Assembly (NCBI RefSeq): GCF_002920535.1
Contig: NZ_PQSS01000059.1
Span: 1-45,594 of the forward strand
Source of the DNA: Streptomyces sp. Ru71
GTDB lineage: Bacteria; Actinomycetota; Actinomycetes; Streptomycetales; Streptomycetaceae
Direction of reading: 5' to 3'
Length of the DNA: 45,594 bases
Each line of letters starts with the position of its first letter. The stretch's first letter is position 1. A program made the position numbers and the translations under genes. The notes under the pieces are model-generated. The model did no database searches, was not told where the DNA came from, and was given only the letters and a program-made list of their open reading frames with translations. Shown piece by piece: positions 40,267 through 45,594 of the stretch.

Positions 40267-41379
40267 GTGTCCGACACCCTGCTGATCGCCCTGTACGCCT
40301 TCTGCGGCGCCGCCGCCACCGGCCTGGTGGGCGCGGGCGTCCTGCGGTTGATCCGCCGGCGCTCACTGACCGCCTCGCTGACCGTGGTCGCGGCGGTGGC
40401 GGTGGGCGCGATGCTGGCCGGCACCCTGGCGGTGGCGGAGGCGATGTTCCTGTCCGCGCACGACCTGAGCGTCGTCACCACCGTCGCCGCCATGGCCGCC
40501 GTCGTCTCCCTGGCCACCGCGCTGCTGCTGGGCCGCTGGGTGGTGGCCCGCAGCCGGGAACTCGCCCTGGCCGCGCGGTCCTTCGGCGACGGCGGCTCCT
40601 TCGCCGCGCCCGACGGCCCGACGACCGCCGAACTCGACCAGCTGAGCCGGGAGCTGGCGGCGACCAGCGCCCGGCTCGCCGAGTCCCGCGAGCGCGAGCG
40701 CGCCCTGGAGTCCTCCCGCCGGGAGCTCGTCGCCTGGATCTCGCACGATCTGCGCACCCCGCTGGCCGGCCTGCGGGCGATGGCGGAGGCGCTGGAGGAC
40801 GGGGTGGCCGCCGACCCCGACCGCTATCTGCGGCAGATCCGCACCGAGGTGGAGCGCCTCAACGACATGGTGGGCGACCTGTTCGAGCTGTCCCGCATCC
40901 ACGCCGGCACCCTCGCCCTGACCCGCTCCCGGATCTCCCTGTACGACCTGGTCGGCGACGCCCTCGCCGGGGCCGGCCCGCTGGCCCGCGAGCACGGCGT
41001 ACGGCTGGTCGGCGACCGGGTGGAGCCGGTGCCGGTGGAGGTCGACGGCAAGGAGATGAGCCGGGTGCTGGGCAACCTGCTGATCAACGCGATCCGCCGC
41101 ACCCCGGCCGACGGCACGGTCGCGGTGGCCGCCGAACGCGCCCCCGACGGCGTGGTGCTGTCCGTGACCGACGGCTGCGGCGGCATCCCCGAGGAGGACC
41201 TGCCGAGGGTGTTCGACACCGGCTGGCGCGGCTCCGACGCGCGCACCCCGCCGGCCGGCGCGGGCCTCGGCCTGGCGATCGTGCGCGGCATCGTCGAGGC
41301 CCACCAGGGCCGGGCCGCCGTACGCAACGTCGCGGGCGGCTGCCGCTTCGAGGTAGTCCTGCCGACAGCCGAGGCCTGA
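40267..41379 (+). CDS. OmpR-partner sensor histidine kinase
   Basis: 370 residues. Three to four membrane helices occupy the first 100 residues with only short loops (AMFLSAHDLSVVTT), followed by a HAMP-like linker, phospho-acceptor H160 in ELVAWISHDLRTPLAGL, and an ATPase domain with NLLINAIRRTP (N-box), VTDGCGGIPEEDLPRVFDTGWRG and AGAGLGLAIV. The N-box has Arg where His is usual (NAIRHTP), which need not abolish function. Lack of a sensor loop suggests membrane or envelope stress sensing. GTG 40267 lies behind GGGGAGGG. Paired with the regulator just upstream. Confidence 0.95.
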   Translation: MSDTLLIALYAFCGAAATGLVGAGVLRLIRRRSLTASLTVVAAVAVGAMLAGTLAVAEAMFLSAHDLSVVTTVAAMAAVVSLATALLLGRWVVARSRELALAARSFGDGGSFAAPDGPTTAELDQLSRELAATSARLAESRERERALESSRRELVAWISHDLRTPLAGLRAMAEALEDGVAADPDRYLRQIRTEVERLNDMVGDLFELSRIHAGTLALTRSRISLYDLVGDALAGAGPLAREHGVRLVGDRVEPVPVEVDGKEMSRVLGNLLINAIRRTPADGTVAVAAERAPDGVVLSVTDGCGGIPEEDLPRVFDTGWRGSDARTPPAGAGLGLAIVRGIVEAHQGRAAVRNVAGGCRFEVVLPTAEA

Positions 41380-41387
41380 CGCTCACA

Positions 41388-41567
41388 CCCCGGCCGAGAT
41401 TCCCGTCCGGGCCCCGGCTCATGCCCCGGCCGAGATTCCCGTCCGGGTCCCGGCTCGCATCCCGGCCGAGACTCGCCTCCTGGCCCCGGCTCACGTCCCG
41501 GCCACAGCTCACGCCCCGGCCAGGGCTCCACATCCCGCACGAGACTTCACGCCCCACACAAACCCTC
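41388..41567. repeat. 36-bp tandem array, progressively degenerate
   Basis: Units begin at 41388, 41424, 41460, 41496 and 41532, each 36 bases. The first two differ by only a few bases. Each unit contains two related 18-base halves of the type CCCCGGCCGAGATTCCCG and CCCCGGCTCA-G. The later units have drifted but keep the period. The array fills the gap between the kinase stop and the epimerase stop, which lies in the last unit. No gene is evident in it; the open frames it contains are products of the repeat. Confidence 0.85.
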
Positions 41568-42555
41568 ACGCCCCGGCCGCGAACTCCCGCATCCCCTCCT
41601 CGAACTCCACCTTCGGCCGCCAGCCCAGCTCGGTCCGCAGCCGTGAGGAGTCCGCCGTGATGTGCCGGACGTCGCCCAGCCGGTACTCGCCGGTCACCAC
41701 GGGCCGCGGCCCGCCGTGCGCCGCCGCGAGCGCACGGGCCAGCTCACCCACGGTGCGCGGCTCGCCGCTGCCGGTGTTGTACGCGGTCAGCGCGCCCGGG
41801 GCCGAACCGGCCTCCAGCACCGCCGCATTGGCCGTCGCCACGTCCCGTACGTGCACGAAGTCCCGCCGCTGGCACCCGTCCTCGAACACCCGGGGTGCCT
41901 CGCCCCGCGCCAGCGCGGACCGGAAGAACGACGCCACCCCGGCGTACGGGGTGTCGCGCGGCATCCGCGGGCCGTACACGTTGTGGTAGCGCAGCGACAC
42001 CGCCGCACCGCCCGTGGAGCGTGCCCAGGCGGCCGCCAGGTGTTCCTGGGCGAGCTTCGTCGTCGCGTACACGTTGCGCGGATCGGTTGGGGCGTCCTCG
42101 GCGACCAGGCCGGGCTTCAGGTCCCCGCCGCACATCTGGCAGCGCGGTTCGAACCGCCCCGCCGCCAGGTCCGCCTCGGCCCGTGGCCCCGGCCGGACCG
42201 CCCCGTGCGCGGGACAGGTGTACCGCCCCTCGCCGTAGACCACCATCGACCCGGCCAGCACCAGGTGCCGCACCCGCGCCCGGGCCATCGCCGCGAGCAG
42301 GACGGCGGTGCCCAGGTCGTTGTGGGAGACGTAGTCCGGGGCGTCCGCGAACCCGGTGCCGAGACCGACCATCGCGGCCTGGTGGCACACGGCGTCGACG
42401 CCCGCCAGCGCCCGCTCCACCGCCCCGGCGTCGCGCACGTCGGCGGCCGGGTCGGCGCGCACGTCGAACACCACCGCCTCGTGTCCGCGCTCGGCCAGCG
42501 CCTCGATCACATGGGACCCGATGAACCCGGCACCGCCGGTGACCAGTACTCGCAT
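41566..42555 (-). CDS. SDR epimerase, dTDP-L-rhamnose 4-epimerase-like
   Basis: 329 residues of an extended SDR: NAD-binding VTGGAGFIGSHV at 5-16, catalytic Y163 and K167 in VYATTKLAQ, and a C-terminal domain with RRDFVHVRDVA and AYNTGSGEPRTV. Between strands it has C114 and H117 in YTCPAHG and C139 and C142 in RCQMCGGD, a likely zinc knuckle of the kind in bacterial dTDP-L-rhamnose 4-epimerases. It would make a 6-deoxy nucleotide sugar such as dTDP-6-deoxy-L-talose; that product is inference. ATG 42555 has a weak ribosome site. It lies tail to tail with the kinase over a 36-bp repeat array. Confidence 0.92.
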   Translation of the reverse strand: MRVLVTGGAGFIGSHVIEALAERGHEAVVFDVRADPAADVRDAGAVERALAGVDAVCHQAAMVGLGTGFADAPDYVSHNDLGTAVLLAAMARARVRHLVLAGSMVVYGEGRYTCPAHGAVRPGPRAEADLAAGRFEPRCQMCGGDLKPGLVAEDAPTDPRNVYATTKLAQEHLAAAWARSTGGAAVSLRYHNVYGPRMPRDTPYAGVASFFRSALARGEAPRVFEDGCQRRDFVHVRDVATANAAVLEAGSAPGALTAYNTGSGEPRTVGELARALAAAHGGPRPVVTGEYRLGDVRHITADSSRLRTELGWRPKVEFEEGMREFAAGA

Positions 42556-42614
42556 GGCCGCAGGTTAGGTCCGCGGCGGGCGGCGCGGTGGTTCGCGGCC
42601 CGGCACGTCACGGC

Positions 42615-42623
42615 TTCGTAAGG
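42615..42623 (+). promoter_or_regulatory. TTCGTAAGG motif upstream of epimerase gene
   Basis: Identical nine bases to 39435-39443, here 60 bases before the epimerase start codon and on the opposite strand to the gene. A related TTCGCGGCC lies 23 bases to the left. It also falls seven bases after the next gene's stop region begins, so a terminator role cannot be excluded. Confidence 0.4.
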
Positions 42624-42629
42624 GGAGGA

Positions 42630-43007
42630 TCAGCCGTCGGAGTAGCGCACGTCCCCGATGGTCCAGGCGGTCACGTCCTCGATGGCCACGCGGTACATGC
42701 CGCCGGACTCGGGGATACCGGTGGTGCCCTGGATGATCCGCGCCAGATGGAAGTGCAGGTGCGTGGGCGGCTTGCCCCCGTCCGTGGCCTCCGCCTCCGG
42801 CGAGCCCCCGGTGAAGATCGTGGCGAACCTGCCGAGCCGCTCGGAGTCCCGCAGCACTTCGGCCACGCGCTGGCGCCACACCCCCTCGGGCGCGAGCCGC
42901 CCGGTGATCACGGCTCCGTCCACGACCACGGTCAGCGACATCTGGTTGCTGTGCCCGGACTCCACGTGCGAGGCGATGGCGACCAGCAGTTTGTCTGCAT
43001 GCGACAT
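42630..43007 (-). CDS. GvpU-like accessory protein (tentative)
   Basis: 125 residues. SLTVVVDGAVITGRLAPEGVWRQRVAEVL followed by THLHFHLARIIQGTTGIPESGGMYRVAIEDVTAWTIGDVRYSDG resembles actinobacterial proteins I recall annotated as gas-vesicle accessory GvpU, with a Gly-rich beta-strand start and a histidine cluster HLHFH. No other gvp gene is near, so a gas-vesicle role is doubtful here and the name rests only on resemblance. No signal peptide or membrane helix. ATG 43007. It lies 75 bases before the epimerase in the same direction and diverges from arsR. Confidence 0.75.
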   Translation of the reverse strand: MSHADKLLVAIASHVESGHSNQMSLTVVVDGAVITGRLAPEGVWRQRVAEVLRDSERLGRFATIFTGGSPEAEATDGGKPPTHLHFHLARIIQGTTGIPESGGMYRVAIEDVTAWTIGDVRYSDG

Positions 43008-43130
43008 GGCCCGACTCTATCCAGGACCGGGCGGCTCGGGCGGGCGGAGGTGGGCGACACGAAAAGTGAGGGCGTGCTCCGGCGCGGACCGGCGCCGAGC
43101 GCTGTACATGCGGCCGGTGGTGAGCTAACG

Positions 43131-43148
43131 TACAACCAAATGGTTGTA
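43131..43148. promoter_or_regulatory. ArsR operator spanning its own start codon
   Basis: TACAACCAAATGGTTGTA is a perfect eight-two-eight palindrome. The ATG of the ArsR-type gene (43140-43142) is in its centre. Binding would block both transcription and translation initiation. There is no ribosome site before this ATG, so the mRNA may be leaderless. Confidence 0.88.
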
Positions 43149-43511
43149 GATGAACTGAACGACGAGGCCGTGGACCGTCTGTTCCACGCACTGGCCGACG
43201 CCACCCGGCGCGACATACTCCGGCGGTGCCTCACCGACGGGGTGTCCGTGTCGCGGCTGGCCGACGCCTACCCGATGAGCTTCGCCGCCGTACAGAAGCA
43301 CGTCGCGGTGCTGCAGCGGGCCGGCCTGGTCGGCAAGCAGCGCAACGGTCGGGAGCAGCTCGTGCGTACGGACCCCGACGCGGTCGGCCGGGCCCGCCAG
43401 GTGCTCGACGAACTCGAATCGGCCTGGCGCGGTCGTGTGGACCGCATGTCCCGGCTGCTCGCACAGGACACCGACCCCCCTCCCCACGATCCGGAAGGAC
43501 GACACCCATGA
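43140..43511 (+). CDS. ArsR-family repressor
   Basis: 123 residues: AVDRLFHALADATRRDILRRCLTDGVSVSRLADAYPMSFAAVQKHVAVLQRAGLVGKQRNGREQLVRTD is a complete ArsR winged helix (residues 9-80). The metal-site ELCVCDL motif is absent, so it belongs to the group paired with SRPBCC/AHSA1 proteins rather than to metal sensors. The ATG sits in the centre of an 18-bp palindrome. Its stop overlaps the start of the next gene (ATGA), so the two are coupled, and it most likely represses its own operon. Inducer unknown. Confidence 0.94.
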   Translation: MVVDELNDEAVDRLFHALADATRRDILRRCLTDGVSVSRLADAYPMSFAAVQKHVAVLQRAGLVGKQRNGREQLVRTDPDAVGRARQVLDELESAWRGRVDRMSRLLAQDTDPPPHDPEGRHP

Positions 43512-43993
43512 GCGTCACCAGCGTGGACAAGGACCTGGACAACCTCACCCTCACCCTGATCGCCGACTTCACCGCACCCGTCGAGCGGGTCTGGCAGTTG
43601 TGGGCCGACCCGCGGCAGCTGGAGCGCTGGTGGGGGCCGCCGACCTACCCGGCGACCGTCGAGGAGCACGACCTGACCCCGGGTGGCAACGTCACGTACT
43701 TCATGACCGGGCCCGAGGGCGACAAGTACCGCGGCTGGTGGCGGGTCACCACCGTCACCCCGCCCGGCCTGCTGGAGTTCACCGACGGCTTCTCCGACCA
43801 GGACGGCAACCCGGCCGCCGACATGCCGACCATGGCGGTGCGGGTGCGGCTCACCGAGCAGGCGGACGGAACGCGCATGGAGATGCGCTCCACCTTCGAC
43901 TCGCGTGAGCAGATGGAGCAGCTGATGAAGATGGGGATGGAGGAGGGCCTGCAGGAGGCCGTCGGCCAGATCGACGCGATCCTCGCCGGCTGA
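43508..43993 (+). CDS. SRPBCC/AHSA1-family protein
   Basis: 161 residues with the AHSA1 (Aha1 C-terminal-like) fold: LTLIADFTAPVERVWQLWADPRQLERWWGPPTYPATVEEHDLTPGG, then GWWRVTTVTPPGLLEF and EMRSTFDSREQMEQLMKMGMEEGLQEAVGQI. These proteins have a hydrophobic cavity for a small ligand; the function of ArsR-linked versions is not established. ATG 43508 overlaps the arsR stop (ATGA). It converges on the BrkB-family gene with 17 bases between stops. Confidence 0.93.
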   Translation: MSVTSVDKDLDNLTLTLIADFTAPVERVWQLWADPRQLERWWGPPTYPATVEEHDLTPGGNVTYFMTGPEGDKYRGWWRVTTVTPPGLLEFTDGFSDQDGNPAADMPTMAVRVRLTEQADGTRMEMRSTFDSREQMEQLMKMGMEEGLQEAVGQIDAILAG

Positions 43994-44010
43994 CCGTCCG
44001 CCCGGACCCG

Positions 44011-44883
44011 TCAGCCCTTCAGCGGGCCGATGTCCGGGCCTCCGGGCGGGGAGTCCGGGCTGCCGGGGGGCCGCGGCCCGGACCCGGGGGGCCCCGCGCC
44101 GTGGCGGGCCCGCAGATGGTGCTCGTAGAGCCAATGGCCGAACATCGAGCCGCCGTAGACGACGAACCCCACCCCGATCAGCCAGGACTCCACCACCAGG
44201 ACGATGCCGACCGTTCCGTAGCTGATCGCGTTGTCGAGGATGAGCGGGGTGAAGACGAGGTACGAGAACCCTCTGAGGCCGACCAGACCCACCAGCGTGG
44301 CGACCGAGCCCGGCAGCAGGTGCCGCCAGCGCACCTGACCGCCGAGCAGGAAGTACTGGCCCCACCAGAAGAACGCGATGCCCGTCGCCGACGACAGCGC
44401 GATCCGCTCCGGCCCGCTCAGGGCCGCGCGGGTCTGCACCTCCTGGTACAGGTACACGGTCAGCACCGTCAGCCAGGCCGCCTGCCGCCAGATCTTGTGC
44501 CAGGGCCCCGGCGGCAGATGCCAGATCCGCTCGTAGCCGTTCTGCACGCTGCCCGCGAAGGACACACCGAACACGGCCAGCGCGATGCCACCCCACACAC
44601 TGGTCGTGTTGACGACGCTGCTGGGCGGGGTGGTGATGTCCGTGAGGATCTTCGCCGAGCGGCCCGACAGCCCCATGCCGTCGGCGAGCCAGGCGGAGAA
44701 GCCCCCGCGCTCCAGCGGATCCGCCGCGGCCACCACGATCAGCAGCGGAGCCAGCGTCACCAGGGCCAGGGTGGCGAATCCCATGGCCCGGTGCATCAGC
44801 TCCAGCTCCCTGCCGCGCCGCAGGAGGTGATGGCTGTTGACCCAGCTCACTCCCTGGTGGAGCACGCGCAGACTTCTCTTCAC
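44011..44883 (-). CDS. YihY/BrkB-family membrane protein
   Basis: 290 residues with about six membrane helices: ATLALVTLAPLLIVVAAADP, WGGIALAVFGVSFAGSVQNGYERIW, AAWLTVLTVYLYQEV, AFFWWGQYFLLGG, LLPGSVATLVGLVGLRGFSYLVF and YGTVGIVLVVESWLIGVGFVVYGG, the YihY/virulence-factor BrkB arrangement. The C-terminal 30 residues are a Gly/Pro-rich cytoplasmic tail (PPGSGPRPPGSPDSPPGG). Function in the family is unsettled (transport or division-associated proposals). GTG 44883 has GGAAGAG upstream. Confidence 0.92.
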   Translation of the reverse strand: MKRSLRVLHQGVSWVNSHHLLRRGRELELMHRAMGFATLALVTLAPLLIVVAAADPLERGGFSAWLADGMGLSGRSAKILTDITTPPSSVVNTTSVWGGIALAVFGVSFAGSVQNGYERIWHLPPGPWHKIWRQAAWLTVLTVYLYQEVQTRAALSGPERIALSSATGIAFFWWGQYFLLGGQVRWRHLLPGSVATLVGLVGLRGFSYLVFTPLILDNAISYGTVGIVLVVESWLIGVGFVVYGGSMFGHWLYEHHLRARHGAGPPGSGPRPPGSPDSPPGGPDIGPLKG

Positions 44884-45013
44884 AGGGTGCTCTTCCGTCG
44901 GCTCGCGCGACGCACAGCGCTCACCAGCAGCCTACTTGCCCATGGCGTGGGAGCCAGCGGCCGACGGAGGCCGATCGGATGATCCACCGCGGGCGCCCGC
45001 GGTGGACGCCGGG

Positions 45014-45097
45014 GTGCTCACACCTCGGCGCCTGCGCTCCCGCCGGTGTGCTCACACCTCGGCGCCCGCGGTGGGGGGCGGTGTGCTCACACCTCGG
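45014..45097. repeat. Three palindromic direct repeats before the ATP-grasp 3' end
   Basis: GTGCTCACACCTCGG occurs at 45014-45028, 45048-45062 and 45083-45097 (periods 34 and 35). In the last two copies GGTGTG-CT-CACACC is itself an inverted repeat. The third copy overlaps the stop codon of the ATP-grasp gene. The 203-base gap 44884-45086 holds nothing else I can see. Confidence 0.75.
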
Positions 45098-45594
45098 ACG
45101 GTGCCCCGCCCGAGGAGGCCGCCCCCGCCGTGGCCCGGCCGTCGCCCCCGCGCCCGAGGACCGCCTCCAGGTGCGCCCGCACATACGGCACCGCCACCGT
45201 CGGCAGCTCACCGTCGACGAAGGCCGGCTGGACGTTGACCTCGAAGACGACCCCGCCGTTCTCCACGGCCAGGTCCACACCGGCGAACGGCAGCCCGACC
45301 GAGGCCGATGCGGCGACGGCGAGCTCCGTCAGCCGCGGCGGCAGATCCGCCGGCGCGATCGGCACCGGCGTCGCGCCCTGGCAGGTGTTGCACGGGGTGT
45401 CCAGCGCCGGCTGCAGATGCTCACGGGCGTGCACGACACGGCCGTGCAGCACGAACACCCGGAACTGATGGCGCCGCCCGTCGGCCGTGAAGTTCCCCGC
45501 GTCCCGCGACAGCATCCAGTCCGTGCCCCGCTCGGCGTAGAACGCCGCCGCCCGCTCCAGCTGGTCCACGCCGGTGAGGTGGAAGGTGTCGTTG
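45087..45594 (-). CDS. ATP-grasp (RimK-like) protein, N-terminus outside window
   Basis: The open frame enters from the window edge and ends at 45087, giving about 168 residues of the C-terminal part. It has DTFHLTGVDQLERAAAFYAERG, FRVFVLHGRVVHAREHLQPA and VENGGVVFEVNVQPAFVDGELP; the last holds the Glu and Asn (VFEVNVQP) that bind magnesium in ATP-grasp ligases. A DTPCNTC pair of cysteines lies between. Such enzymes form amide bonds on peptides, proteins or siderophores; the substrate cannot be told. The last residues (GDGRATAGAASSGGAP) are low-complexity and the stop lies within a direct repeat. Confidence 0.88.
   Translation of the reverse strand, partial: NDTFHLTGVDQLERAAAFYAERGTDWMLSRDAGNFTADGRRHQFRVFVLHGRVVHAREHLQPALDTPCNTCQGATPVPIAPADLPPRLTELAVAASASVGLPFAGVDLAVENGGVVFEVNVQPAFVDGELPTVAVPYVRAHLEAVLGRGGDGRATAGAASSGGAPSEV

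Noticed and set aside
40267..41379. Inactivated histidine kinase because the N-box has Arg for His
   Set aside because: The Asn, phospho-acceptor His and both glycine boxes are intact, so the substitution alone does not show loss of activity.
41084..41569. Minus-strand open frames with Gly-Pro-Gly-Arg repeats next to the histidine kinase
   Set aside because: They are translations of the 36-bp array and of the kinase antisense strand; codon pattern follows the repeat.
42630..43007. Gas-vesicle gene cluster
   Set aside because: Only one GvpU-like protein is seen, with no gvpA, gvpF, gvpL or other structural gene nearby.
43994..44010. Hairpin GTCCG-CC-CGGAC as a terminator between SRPBCC and BrkB genes
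   Set aside because: A five-base stem with a two-base loop is sterically poor and has no T-run.

Overview
The window is high-GC actinobacterial DNA, almost certainly Streptomyces. The reasons are GC-biased third codon positions, frequent GTG starts, many four-base GTGA/ATGA start-stop overlaps, and the gene content: mycothiol-type isomerase, deazaflavin oxidoreductase, DUF4232, several LacI regulators paired with secreted glycosidases, and NarL- and OmpR-type two-component pairs. I see no rRNA, tRNA, insertion sequence, integrase, CRISPR array or origin. No stretch above 300 bases lacks a gene.

Layout. 1-5109: a LacI regulator with a downstream gene cut by the window edge, a ROK sugar kinase, and a secreted GH27 alpha-galactosidase. 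5293-8541: a tiny secreted acidic peptide, a TmrB-like P-loop/Nudix fusion, a wrecked metallo-beta-lactamase gene and an M20 dipeptidase. 8678-12088: geranylgeranyl-reductase-type flavoenzyme, deazaflavin oxidoreductase with a divergent TetR and four operator-like sites, and a TfoX/SRPBCC pair. 12240-16198: a NarL-type sensor/regulator pair and a DHA2-type exporter with a divergent MarR and a 27-bp palindrome. 16215-20894: an AraC-VOC-mycothiol isomerase operon, a DUF4232 protein, and a TetR divergent from a methyltransferase with twin operators. 20970-25227: LacI, MFS, SMP-30 lactonase and NadE.

25255-32111 is a damaged galactoside locus. A LacI gene diverges from a solute-binding-protein gene that is fused in frame to the tail of an ABC permease, so the middle of the transporter operon is gone. 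GH35 beta-galactosidase, a class II aldolase-like protein lacking metal-site residues and a secreted ricin-lectin protein follow. A secreted adenosine deaminase homologue lies next to it.

33953-42555 is the least explained part: a GT-C-like membrane protein, a b561-like/sulfite-oxidase fusion, a small membrane protein, then methyltransferase, TIGR04282 protein and GT2 glycosyltransferase coupled by GTGA overlaps, an OmpR/HK pair, and a dTDP-rhamnose-4-epimerase-like SDR with a putative zinc knuckle. The order suggests a self-regulated envelope glycan and redox system. The motif TTCGTAAGG or a variant of it lies in the three promoter regions. Three GC-rich minisatellites (33 bp in the aldolase, 24 bp in the methyltransferase, 36 bp beside the epimerase) lie within about 14 kb. 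42630-45594 holds a GvpU-like gene, an ArsR/SRPBCC pair whose operator covers the start codon, a BrkB-family membrane protein and a partial ATP-grasp gene.
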